Shown here one piece after another: positions 1-7,245 of a stretch of DNA of 18,157 nt. The notes under the pieces were generated by a model. That model was not told where the DNA came from and searched no databases. It was given only the letters and a program-made list of their open reading frames with translations. Location: the NCBI GenBank assembly GCA_018610125.1, contig JAHEOI010000235.1, positions 1 through 18,157 on the forward strand. Reading direction: 5' to 3'. This stretch comes from Verrucomicrobiota bacterium (lineage in GTDB: Bacteria; Verrucomicrobiota; Verrucomicrobiia; Limisphaerales; JAHEOI01). The position numbers and the translations under genes were made by a program. Position 1 is the stretch's first letter, and every line of letters starts with the position of its first letter.

Positions 1-1
1 G

Positions 2-133
2 CCCGCTCCTGCGGCGCGTCCTGGAGGGGCCGGTGTGAGTGCCGTCGATACCGGACTTGGTATTGCCGTGGCGCTGGTAAGCGTGGCTCTGTTGGCAATC
101 GGTGTCTATTTCACAACCCTGTTGGGCGGCTAA
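2..133 (+). CDS. C-terminal end of a membrane-anchored protein (partial)
   Basis: The reading frame is open from the left edge and ends at TAA 131-133, so only the last 43 residues are seen. They consist of a Pro/Ala/Gly-rich linker (PAPAARPGGAG) followed by one hydrophobic helix of about 20 residues (from GLGIAVALVS to the LLGG end). This is the layout of a protein with a soluble or low-complexity N-terminal part and a C-terminal transmembrane anchor. The family cannot be recognised from this fragment. It lies 123 nt upstream of trxA on the same strand. The gap holds a short CCGGC/GCCGG hairpin (about 191-208) but no clear terminator, so read-through into trxA is possible. The frame is convincing because the hydrophobic segment runs cleanly to the stop; the function is unknown. 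Confidence 0.5.
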   Translation, partial: PAPAARPGGAGVSAVDTGLGIAVALVSVALLAIGVYFTTLLGG

Positions 134-236
134 GCAGCGGACTCGGCGAAGCGGCTTACGTCGTTGCAAGAGTAGGCTTGTGACAGAGCAGACCGGCAGT
201 AGAAGCCGGCCGAAAGGGTTCGCCCGATAGCGTTTT

Positions 237-244
237 AGAAGGAG
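237..244 (+). promoter_or_regulatory. Ribosome binding site of trxA
   Basis: AGAAGGAG is a strong Shine-Dalgarno match, 12 nt before the ATG at 257. The spacing is slightly long, but no other ATG lies in frame nearby. It is one of the best ribosome binding sites in the window; several other genes here have none that is convincing. Confidence 0.6.
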
Positions 245-256
245 ATTGGTAAGATC

Positions 257-589
257 ATGGCAGCAGAGAACATTGTTACGCTGACGGATAGCAATTTTAA
301 CGATGAGGTGATCAACTCCGATAAGCCGGTGCTGGTCGACTTTTGGGCCGAATGGTGCGGTCCATGTAAGATGATTGCGCCGGTGCTGGAAGAGCTCGCG
401 GGCGAGCTGGACGGGAAAGTCAAGATTGGCAAAGTCAACATTGACGATTACCAAAGTTTGGCCAACCAACATGGTATTCGTGCGATCCCGACGATGCTGC
501 TTTTCAAGAACGGGGAGGTGCAGGAGCAAATCGTCGGCATGAGGGGTAAGCAGGAAATTAAAAGCAAGCTCGAAAGCGCCATGGGCTAG
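257..589 (+). CDS. trxA: Thioredoxin
   Basis: A 110-residue cytoplasmic thioredoxin, the usual length for a stand-alone TrxA. It reduces disulfides in target proteins with electrons from thioredoxin reductase. The active-site motif WCGPC is at residues 33-37 (redox cysteines C34 and C37), the buried aspartate is D28 in VDFWAEW, and the cis-proline is P78 in AIPT, followed by the LLFKNG strand. No signal peptide is present. The ATG at 257 is supported by the AGAAGGAG upstream and by normal N-terminal alignment to the family. It is followed after 61 nt by the GspF-like gene; no terminator is visible between them. Identification is close to certain; what cannot be told is whether this is the only thioredoxin of the organism. 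Confidence 0.97.
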   Translation: MAAENIVTLTDSNFNDEVINSDKPVLVDFWAEWCGPCKMIAPVLEELAGELDGKVKIGKVNIDDYQSLANQHGIRAIPTMLLFKNGEVQEQIVGMRGKQEIKSKLESAMG

Positions 590-650
590 CGAGGCATTGC
601 CTTAGACCATCAAGGCAGATGGGGGGTTGGATTGGCTATAACGGTGTGCG

Positions 651-1652
651 ATGAGACAACTATTCGTCACACCGACCACATTGGAGCGGCGGGCTGAATT
701 CTATTATCAGTTGGCTGCTTTGACTGAAGCGGGCGTCAGGCTGCGCGAGGCCATTCAATCCATTCGAAACTCCCCTCCTTCAAGCGTTTACGTGGAGCCG
801 CTCGGGCGGCTTGTCAACTCCCTCGATTGCGGCTACGCGTTCACGGAAGCCCTTGCTTTGTCGGGGCGCTGGCCCGAACTGGATTTGGCGATACTTCAGG
901 CCGGCGAAGAGAGTGGCCGGCTCGAGCAGACCTTCCGAATGCTGGAGCAGTACTATCGGGACCGTGCCTCGCTGTTCGGCAACGTCGTGCGCAGTCTGGG
1001 ATACCCGATTTTCGTTCTCCATGCGCTGGTGTTCATTCCACCGTTTCCCCATTTCTTCATTTCCGGTGATTTGACCCTCTATCTGAGCCAGACATTCGGG
1101 ATCCTTATCCCTGCCTATGTGGTGATAGCGGCGGTGATTTGGCTGTTTCAAACCGGTCGGGGCGAGAGATGGCAAATGCTGGTCGAGCGAGTTTTTCGAT
1201 TTGTCCCTTTCCTTGGAAGCGCCCGACGACAGTTGGCTTTGGCCCGCTTGGCGATGGCATTGGATGCCCTGTTGAATGCCGGTGTTTCCATTGTTCCGGC
1301 ATGGAAGCTGGCTGCTTCGGCCAGTGGGTCGCCGACATTGAAGAACACGGTTAATCGTTGGGAGTCGGAGATCGATTCAGGGGAATCCCCTGGGGAACTG
1401 CTGGCGACGACGAATCAATTCCCCGAGGTCTTCTGCAATCTTTATCGCACCGGAGAACAAGCGGGTCGGCTGGACGATTCACTCAAGCGGCTCTATCGGT
1501 ATTATCGCGAGCAGGGGGAACGAAATATGCACACCGCGGCGGTTTGGGGGCCGCGCTTGGTCTATTTCATTATCCTCGGAGTGGTGGCGTATTATGTTAT
1601 CTCGTTTTGGAGCAATTACTTCTCCCAAATCATGGATGCCACCCGCTTTTAA
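651..1652 (+). CDS. Type II secretion / type IV pilus inner-membrane F protein (GspF/PilC-like)
   Basis: A 333-residue integral membrane protein with two T2SSF repeats. The first has FYYQLAALTEAGV at about 17-29 and GEESG at 85-89; the second has ALDALLNAGV at about 203-212 and GEQAG at 268-272. Predicted membrane helices lie at about 112-132, 146-166 and 303-322. Family members form the inner-membrane platform on which the secretion or pilus ATPase acts. At 333 residues it is shorter than typical GspF or PilC (about 400) because the N-terminal soluble extension is missing. No GspE, GspG or other secretion gene lies in the window, so it may be an orphan. Shine-Dalgarno support is poor. A TATAAC hexamer at 637-642 lies only 8 nt before the ATG and would give an almost leaderless mRNA, but no good -35 accompanies it. 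Family is sure; partner machinery unknown. Confidence 0.88.
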   Translation: MRQLFVTPTTLERRAEFYYQLAALTEAGVRLREAIQSIRNSPPSSVYVEPLGRLVNSLDCGYAFTEALALSGRWPELDLAILQAGEESGRLEQTFRMLEQYYRDRASLFGNVVRSLGYPIFVLHALVFIPPFPHFFISGDLTLYLSQTFGILIPAYVVIAAVIWLFQTGRGERWQMLVERVFRFVPFLGSARRQLALARLAMALDALLNAGVSIVPAWKLAASASGSPTLKNTVNRWESEIDSGESPGELLATTNQFPEVFCNLYRTGEQAGRLDDSLKRLYRYYREQGERNMHTAAVWGPRLVYFIILGVVAYYVISFWSNYFSQIMDATRF

Positions 1653-1727
1653 CGCGGTTGGCGTCTCGTGGTCTCGGCCCGCTTCAAGAGGGAGTCGTCG
1701 GTTGGCAAAGGTCGTTCGTTTTAAATC

Positions 1728-2879
1728 ATGGAAATCGATGAAATTTTATCCAATGAGTCATTAAGGCAACGCGAGTTCCCTGTTGTCGGTCGGCAGATAT
1801 TCCTTGGGCATGCGGGCGTCGCGCCCTTGCCGGCTCGGGTCGGCAAGGCGATCCGGGAATACTCGGAAATGGCGACAGTGGGCAATCAAGAAGCGGTGAT
1901 CGGGGCGAATCGCTTTGAAGGGACTCGCCGCCTTGCGGCCCGGATGATCGACGCAGACCCGGAAGAAATCGCCCTTTTGGGACCGACTTCGCTTGCGCTC
2001 AGCTACATCGCCAGCGGGGTCTCGTTCGAGCCGGGCGATAATGTCTTGGTCTATTTTGCCGATTATCCCTCGAATGTTTATCCATGGATGGCGCTCCAGG
2101 CACGAGGGGTCGAGGTCCGCTTTGTTCAAGCTTCGCAATTGGGGCGGATCGGCCTTGAGGATGTCCGGGCGCAAGTGGACGGCCGCACACGTCTGGTCGC
2201 GTTGGCATCGTGTCACTTTATCTCCGGGTGGCGAATTGATCTGAATGGCATTGGGGCCTTCCTTCGCGAGCGCAATATTTTGTTCAGTGTCGACGGCATT
2301 CAGACGGTCGGTGCCTTTCCCACGGCCGTCACCCACGTCGACTTCCTGGCGGCCGATTCGCATAAGTGGATGCTGGGGCCCTGCGGCGCCGGGATCCTCT
2401 ACGTCCGAAAGAGACTGCATGAGAGCTTTTGCCCGCCGGTTTACGGCTGGCATAATATTCGGTCGCCGGATTTTGTCACTCAGGAGAAGATGACCTATCG
2501 GGAGGGGGCCAAACGGTATGAGGTAGGGACACCCAACTTTTTGGGCCAGGTTGGGATGCAGGCAGCTCTGGAGCTGCTGAACGAGATTGGCCTCGATGCC
2601 ATCGCCAAGGAGCTCCTTCGAAAGCGACAGTGGCTTGTACCGGCGCTCCGGGAAAAGGGGTATCACGTATTGCAAGCCGATGCTCCCAATGACCATGGCA
2701 GCGGTATCGTAACCTTTTACAAGCCCGGAACCGACATGGGCACCATTTGCGAAAAGATGGAGCGAGAGTCTATTTTCACTTCATTGCGGGTGGATCCCGA
2801 GGGGAATCGATATATCCGGTTGTCCCCGCACTTTTACAATACCGATGACGAATTGAAGCAGGTTCTTCAGCAGCTTTAA
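1728..2879 (+). CDS. Class V aminotransferase-fold PLP enzyme (not a typical cysteine desulfurase)
   Basis: A 383-residue fold-type I PLP enzyme of the class V group (SufS/CsdA, isopenicillin-N epimerase and kynureninase relatives). The Schiff-base lysine is K213 in ADSHKWMLGPCGAG, and the PLP-ring aspartate is D189 in SVDGIQ, with Q192 next to it. The substrate-side motif SCHFISGWRIDL precedes it. In SufS-type desulfurases the C-terminal loop carries the catalytic Cys in a GHHCA-like motif; here the equivalent stretch reads SLRVDPEGNRYIRLSPHFYN and has no cysteine, so sulfur transfer is unlikely. The natural substrate is unknown; epimerase, lyase or aminotransferase activity are all possible. 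The ATG at 1728 follows a 75-nt gap and has no strong Shine-Dalgarno. The carB half starts only 24 nt after its stop, so the two are probably cotranscribed. Confidence 0.88.
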   Translation: MEIDEILSNESLRQREFPVVGRQIFLGHAGVAPLPARVGKAIREYSEMATVGNQEAVIGANRFEGTRRLAARMIDADPEEIALLGPTSLALSYIASGVSFEPGDNVLVYFADYPSNVYPWMALQARGVEVRFVQASQLGRIGLEDVRAQVDGRTRLVALASCHFISGWRIDLNGIGAFLRERNILFSVDGIQTVGAFPTAVTHVDFLAADSHKWMLGPCGAGILYVRKRLHESFCPPVYGWHNIRSPDFVTQEKMTYREGAKRYEVGTPNFLGQVGMQAALELLNEIGLDAIAKELLRKRQWLVPALREKGYHVLQADAPNDHGSGIVTFYKPGTDMGTICEKMERESIFTSLRVDPEGNRYIRLSPHFYNTDDELKQVLQQL

Positions 2880-2903
2880 GCTGGATGAGCCAAAATACGA
2901 GCA

Positions 2904-4721
2904 ATGACCCCTGAGCTATTAGCCAAAGCCAAATCGTACGGATTTTCCGATCGTCAGATTGCTTATCTGACCGGGACCACGGAGGATGCTATCCGCGCGG
3001 AGCGAAAGCGCCGGAATATCGTCCCGAGCTATCGCTTGGTCGATACCTGCGCCGCCGAATTCGAGGCATACACACCCTATTACTATTCGTCATACGACCG
3101 GGCGGATGACGAAATCAAGGCCTCCGATGAAAGCAAGATCATGATCCTTGGCGGCGGGCCGAATCGAATCGGTCAAGGCATCGAATTCGATTATTGTTGT
3201 GTCCATGCCGCGTTCTCGCTGAAGGAGGACGGCTACGCCACGTTGATGGTCAACTCAAACCCGGAGACGGTCTCGACGGATTACGATACGAGCGACAGCC
3301 TTTTCTTCGAGCCGTTAACACTGGAGGATGTGCTCCACATTTATGAGCGGGAGCAATGCACGGGGGCGATCGTGCAATTCGGGGGGCAGACTCCGTTAAA
3401 CTTGGCGCTTGGGCTCCAGGAAAACGGAGTCAATATCATCGGTACATCCCCGCAAAGCATCGAAGTCGCGGAAGATCGGGAGCTCTTCGCGTCGATGCTT
3501 CAGAAATTGAATATTGCACAGCCGCCGAACGGGTTTGCGGTCAATGAAAAGGAGGCCTTCGAGGCATCCCATCGGCTTGGCTATCCGGTATTGGTGCGGC
3601 CCTCCTTCGTCCTGGGCGGGCGGGCGATGCAGATCGTTTATTCGGATGACGAGCTGTTGCATTATCTCCGCTCTGCGGTGGACGCTTCGCCCGAACGGCC
3701 GGTCTTGATTGACAAATTTTTGGAGGACGCAACCGAAGTCGATGTCGATTGCGTTGCCGACGTCGGGAATCACACGGACCCGAATGCCGGCACGGTCGTC
3801 ATCGGCGGCATGCTGGAGCATATCGAGTTTGCCGGCGTTCACTCCGGGGATGCGGCCATGGTCATGCCGCCTCACACATTGACCAAGTCCGCAATCCAGA
3901 AGATTCGTGAGTGCACGCATGCGATGGCTCGGGAGCTGAATGTCTCGGGGCTAATGAATGTCCAGTACGCGGTGAAGGGTGAAGAGGTCTATGTGCTCGA
4001 GGTGAACCCGAGGGCCTCAAGAACGGTGCCCTTCGTGAGCAAGGCAATCGGTAAGCCGATGGCGAAATTCGCGGCGCGAGTCATGGCCGGAACAACGCTC
4101 GAGGAGCTTGGATTCACCAAGGAGATCTGGCCGGATTATTGGGCGGTCAAGGAATCGGTCTTCCCATTCAATCGGTTTTTGGGGCAGGACATCCTCTTGT
4201 CGCCGGAAATGCGGTCGACCGGCGAGGTGATGGGAGTCGATGCCGATCTCGGTATCGCTTACGCGAAATCGCAGATGGCGGCCGGTGTCCCGTTGCCGCT
4301 GGAGGGGCAGGTCTTTATCAGCGTCAACGATGCCCATAAGCCTCAAGTGCCGAAGCTGGCGAAATTATTCACCGATCTTGGCTTTGATATTGTCTCGACG
4401 AGCGGGACCGCCAAGCTTTTGCGAGAGTCCGGGCTCGAGGTCAGGGAGGTCTTTAAGCTGGCTGAAGGGCGACCGAATGCCCTGGATGGACTCAAGAACA
4501 AGGAGATCCAATTGGTCATTAACACGCCGTCCGGTCAGATACCGAGAGCGGATGAGGTCAAGATCCGAACCACCGCGGTCTACATGAATACGCCGATTAT
4601 GACCACCCTCAGCGGAGCCCGGGCGGCCGCACTCGGCATCGAGGCATTGAAAAAGAGCGGCTACTCGGTTCAGGCGCTGCAGCAGTTGCATGAGAAAGCC
4701 TACGCCGTGCCCACGGTTTGA
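2904..4721 (+). CDS. carB: Carbamoyl-phosphate synthase large subunit, C-terminal half (split CarB)
   Basis: A 605-residue protein that aligns with about residue 475 to the end of E. coli CarB (1073 aa). In order it holds the second part of the oligomerisation domain (VDTCAAEFEAYTPYYYSSYD), the carbamoyl-phosphate-forming ATP-grasp domain (MILGGGPNRIGQGIEFDY from residue 80, GYPVLVRPSFVLGGRAM, LEVNPRASR from residue 365) and the MGS-like regulatory domain from about residue 468 (VFISVNDAHK, STSGTAKLL). This half phosphorylates carbamate to carbamoyl phosphate for arginine and pyrimidine synthesis. The N-terminal carboxyphosphate half is absent: an in-frame TGA at 2886 lies just before the ATG, and upstream is an unrelated aminotransferase. 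Split CarB proteins are known in Methanocaldococcus and Aquifex. The domains present look intact, with a small insert (NHTDPNAGT) relative to E. coli. The other half and carA must be elsewhere. Confidence 0.93.
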   Translation: MTPELLAKAKSYGFSDRQIAYLTGTTEDAIRAERKRRNIVPSYRLVDTCAAEFEAYTPYYYSSYDRADDEIKASDESKIMILGGGPNRIGQGIEFDYCCVHAAFSLKEDGYATLMVNSNPETVSTDYDTSDSLFFEPLTLEDVLHIYEREQCTGAIVQFGGQTPLNLALGLQENGVNIIGTSPQSIEVAEDRELFASMLQKLNIAQPPNGFAVNEKEAFEASHRLGYPVLVRPSFVLGGRAMQIVYSDDELLHYLRSAVDASPERPVLIDKFLEDATEVDVDCVADVGNHTDPNAGTVVIGGMLEHIEFAGVHSGDAAMVMPPHTLTKSAIQKIRECTHAMARELNVSGLMNVQYAVKGEEVYVLEVNPRASRTVPFVSKAIGKPMAKFAARVMAGTTLEELGFTKEIWPDYWAVKESVFPFNRFLGQDILLSPEMRSTGEVMGVDADLGIAYAKSQMAAGVPLPLEGQVFISVNDAHKPQVPKLAKLFTDLGFDIVSTSGTAKLLRESGLEVREVFKLAEGRPNALDGLKNKEIQLVINTPSGQIPRADEVKIRTTAVYMNTPIMTTLSGARAAALGIEALKKSGYSVQALQQLHEKAYAVPTV

Positions 4722-4739
4722 TGCGGCGCAGGCTGTCAG

Positions 4740-4796
4740 CCTGATAGGGACGTCGTCCCCGACGTCCACGGTACGGTCCTACCGCAACAGCGGTGG
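4740..4796 (-). repeat. Composite palindromic repeat, copy 1 (downstream of carB)
   Basis: Read on the minus strand this contains GCTGTTGCGGTAGG, a short linker, then GTGGACGTCGGGGACG and CCCTATCAGG. The same modules occur in the same order on the plus strand at 11615-11683, where a hairpin cassette sits between them. It begins 18 nt after the carB stop codon; the small hairpin AGGCT-GTC-AGCCT (4730-4742) adjoins it. It could act as a 3'-end mRNA-stabilising element or be simply a mobile palindromic repeat. Confidence 0.7.
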
Positions 4797-4915
4797 TAAA
4801 GTAATGTGAATGGCAAAGACCCACCAGCTTCAAACCTTGACTCAAAAGCATCAGATTTGCTTTGCTCAAGGAATCTAGCGGAACACCACGAAACCGTGCC
4901 GAACCAATCGTCGTT
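4797..4915 (+). promoter_or_regulatory. Upstream region of the ceramidase-like gene
   Basis: After the repeat this AT-richer stretch holds a -35-like TTGACT (4837-4842), but the hexamer 17-18 nt downstream (around 4860-4866, TTTGCT) is a poor -10. It is the likely place for the promoter of the 4916-8766 cluster because a repeat separates it from carB; the exact promoter is not clear. No coding sequence is seen here. Confidence 0.25.
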
Positions 4916-6319
4916 ATGAAGCTGATGTATTCATGTCTTGGACTAATCTGGGGGCTGGTCATGGGGCTTCCCGTTTTGCCATCGGTTGCTGAGAATGCTT
5001 CGGATCAAAAGCAATTGCGATTGGCCCGGTTTGAGGTCGACGCGACGCCGCCTGTGGGAAGTCCGCTCGCTTACGATCCCATGAAACGGGTTGCCCGCCC
5101 TCTCAGTTGCCGGGGTATCGTCCTTTTAGGGGCCGAAAAGCCGATCGTCTTATGTGCGGTCGACTGGATCGGGATTTCAAATGATGGGCAAACCGAATGG
5201 AAAAAGGCTCTGGCCAAGGCGGCAAAGACGGAGCCGGATCGGGTCGCAGTGCATGCCTTGCATCAGCATGACGCCCCGCGCTGCGATTTTTCCGCAAACG
5301 CCCTCCTCGCCAAGCATGGGTTGCAAGGGACCATGTTCAGCGTCGAATTCGCAAGGGAAACGATTGCCAACGCTGCCGAGGCGGTTCGGGAAGCAATCGA
5401 GGAGGCGCAGCCGGTAACCCATATCGGAAGTGGAAAGGCTGAAGTGAAAAAGGTTGCGTCAAACCGTCGTATCCTTGGAGCGGACGGCAAGGTAAAAGCG
5501 ATGCGCTGGACGGCTTGCAAGGATCCCGAATTGCGGGCCGAGCCGACTTGGACGATCGATCCGAATGTTCGTCTCGTTAGCTTCTGGAATGGGAACGAGC
5601 CACTGGCAGTCTCGAGCTATTACGCAACGCATCCCCAGAGCTACTACCGTACCGGTGCGGCGAATCCCGATTTTCCTGGGATTGCCCGTTCGCTCCGTCA
5701 GGAAGCCACCGGCGTTTTTCATCTCCATTTCAATGGGGCAGGCGGGAATATCGGCGCCGGCAAATGGAATGACGGCTCCAAGAAATATCGCCAAATCCTG
5801 GCCGAGCGCTTGGCGAAAGGAATGAAAAAGGCTTGGAAAAACACAACGCGAAAGCCCATTCGGGCTCAGAAGGTCGATTGGCTTACCGAAAAGGTTGTCC
5901 TGCCGGCGGCTGACCACCTGGATGAAGAATCGCTCAAGGAGAAGCTGGCCAATGAAGAGCTGACACCGCGCGAACGCGCGGGAGCGGCCAAGGCGTTGGC
6001 TTGGCTGCGTCAATGCCGACAGGAAGAGCCGATCACATTGAGCTGTCTCCGGCTTGGCGAGGTGCGGATCCTTCATATGCCGGGCGAGTTGGCAGTGGAA
6101 TACCAGCTCGGTGCGCAAAATATGCGGCCCGACCTTTTTGTCGCAATGGCCGCCTATGGCGAATACGCCCCGGGATACATCTGTCTCAACCGGCATTATA
6201 AACAAGGCGGCTATGAAGCGAGCGAAGGGGCCTCTCGTGTCGCGTCCGACGTTGAAAGCGTGCTCTTCAACGGAATGCGCCAATTGTTAGCGAGGCCTGG
6301 CCGGTTGAAGCTTGACTGA
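4916..6319 (+). CDS. Neutral/alkaline ceramidase-like secreted hydrolase, catalytic Ser not conserved
   Basis: A 467-residue exported protein related to the N-terminal domain of neutral/alkaline non-lysosomal ceramidases. The ATG at 4916 is chosen because it gives a standard signal peptide (MKLMYSCLGLIWGLVMG, cleavage near PSVAENA); a TTG at 4862 would add 18 non-signal residues. Features of the family are the SRGIVLLG-like strand (here CRGIVLLGAEKPIVL), a metal-binding ALHQHDAP motif (H116, H118), ATHPQS (H239) and HFNGAGGNIGAG from H271. In true ceramidases the last region reads GDVSPN with the nucleophile Ser; here it is GGNIGAG with no Ser, so ceramide cleavage is doubtful although the Zn ligands appear kept. 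Such ceramidase-like proteins are frequent in Planctomycetes and Verrucomicrobia. It is followed by a LamG-like protein and a sulfatase, suggesting work on an extracellular glycan or glycolipid. Confidence 0.8.
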   Translation: MKLMYSCLGLIWGLVMGLPVLPSVAENASDQKQLRLARFEVDATPPVGSPLAYDPMKRVARPLSCRGIVLLGAEKPIVLCAVDWIGISNDGQTEWKKALAKAAKTEPDRVAVHALHQHDAPRCDFSANALLAKHGLQGTMFSVEFARETIANAAEAVREAIEEAQPVTHIGSGKAEVKKVASNRRILGADGKVKAMRWTACKDPELRAEPTWTIDPNVRLVSFWNGNEPLAVSSYYATHPQSYYRTGAANPDFPGIARSLRQEATGVFHLHFNGAGGNIGAGKWNDGSKKYRQILAERLAKGMKKAWKNTTRKPIRAQKVDWLTEKVVLPAADHLDEESLKEKLANEELTPRERAGAAKALAWLRQCRQEEPITLSCLRLGEVRILHMPGELAVEYQLGAQNMRPDLFVAMAAYGEYAPGYICLNRHYKQGGYEASEGASRVASDVESVLFNGMRQLLARPGRLKLD

Positions 6320-6367
6320 AATCCATCCGATTTGACACTCAAGGGATCTGGCGACGCTCAATGGCTT

Positions 6368-7243
6368 ATGCGAACGACATTCGGTGCATTTTTATCGTTG
6401 GCGCTTCTGGCGGCGATCGGCGCGAATGCCGAGGCGATCGAGAAACCGATCGAGGACCCGATCGAGAAAGGATTGATCCTTGACTTGAATGCCGATAAGG
6501 GTGTCGGCACCGAAGACGGGCGGCGTGTGTGGCGTTGGAACAATCAGGTCTCGCCGACCGATGCCAAGGTCTTTATCAAGCGTAACAAGGGACGGGACGT
6601 TGCCGGATCGGGACGGCCTAAGCTGAAGCCGTCGGTGGAAGCGATCGGCGGGCACGACACAGTGGTTTTTCACCGGCAAGAGCTGGTCAATCACGACGAA
6701 GACGCCTTCGATCACTTGATTACCGGCAACGGGTACACCTGGTTCAGCGTTATGGCGGTTTATCAGCAGGTTGCGGGATTAAAGGATGTCAATTCCTTTT
6801 TCGGCAATTTACGCAATGGCGGCAATTTCGAAGGCTTCTGGGCCGGGCTCAATGATGACAATACTGTCTGGGCGGGCACTCGCAACGGGGTCACGTTTGG
6901 GCGTTGGGACAAGAACAACCCGAAGGTAATCGGACCGAAATTGGAGACGCGGCAATATTATGTCGTGGCCGGACGTATGGAAGCCGGAACAGGAACGGTC
7001 CGGATCGAGCTGTTCGTGAATGATGCCGAGGCCGTGGCTGCCGAGCCGGTTCCTATCAACTCGGACGCGGATTCCTCCAAGATGGCTGTCGGACAGGAAA
7101 GGGACGCCACCAATCATCCGGGGCGTGAATCCTTTGATGGTGAAATCACTCGATTTCTGGTCTATGAGCGCCCGCTTGCACGCCCCGAGCTGGAACGGGT
7201 CTTCAAAGCATTGAAAGAAAAATATCAGATAGGGAGTAACTGA
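6368..7243 (+). CDS. Secreted LamG/concanavalin A-like domain protein
   Basis: A 291-residue exported protein. The ATG at 6368 gives a clean signal peptide (MRTTFGAFLSLALLAAIGANA); a TTG at 6332 in the same frame would put 12 residues in front of it and is less likely. After a short charged repeat (EKPIEDPIEKG) the sequence has the pattern of a laminin-G/concanavalin A-like jelly roll: GLILDLNADKGVG, RRVWRWNNQVS, DTVVFHRQEL, WFSVMAVYQQ, FWAGLNDDNTVWAGTRNG, RIELFVNDAEA, and the terminal FDGEITRFLVYERPL followed by a helix. Such domains bind carbohydrates or serve as adhesive modules; no catalytic residues can be assigned. Its stop is 2 nt before the sulfatase ATG, and the sulfatase ribosome binding site lies inside its last codons, so the pair is translationally coupled. 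It probably helps the sulfatase or its substrate at the cell surface. Confidence 0.8.
   Translation: MRTTFGAFLSLALLAAIGANAEAIEKPIEDPIEKGLILDLNADKGVGTEDGRRVWRWNNQVSPTDAKVFIKRNKGRDVAGSGRPKLKPSVEAIGGHDTVVFHRQELVNHDEDAFDHLITGNGYTWFSVMAVYQQVAGLKDVNSFFGNLRNGGNFEGFWAGLNDDNTVWAGTRNGVTFGRWDKNNPKVIGPKLETRQYYVVAGRMEAGTGTVRIELFVNDAEAVAAEPVPINSDADSSKMAVGQERDATNHPGRESFDGEITRFLVYERPLARPELERVFKALKEKYQIGSN
7231..7236 (+). promoter_or_regulatory. Ribosome binding site of the sulfatase, inside the preceding gene
   Basis: AGGGAG lies 9 nt before the sulfatase ATG (7246) and overlaps the last sense codons of the LamG-like gene (GGG AGT AAC TGA). This fixes the sulfatase start and indicates translational coupling. 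Confidence 0.6.
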
Positions 7244-7245
7244 AA

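Noticed and set aside
1761..2696. Long minus-strand open frame opposite the aminotransferase
   Set aside because: Antisense shadow of a GC-biased gene; the plus-strand frame has all PLP-enzyme motifs.
4862..4915. TTG start upstream of the ceramidase-like gene
   Set aside because: It would put 18 polar residues before a standard signal peptide that starts at the ATG at 4916.
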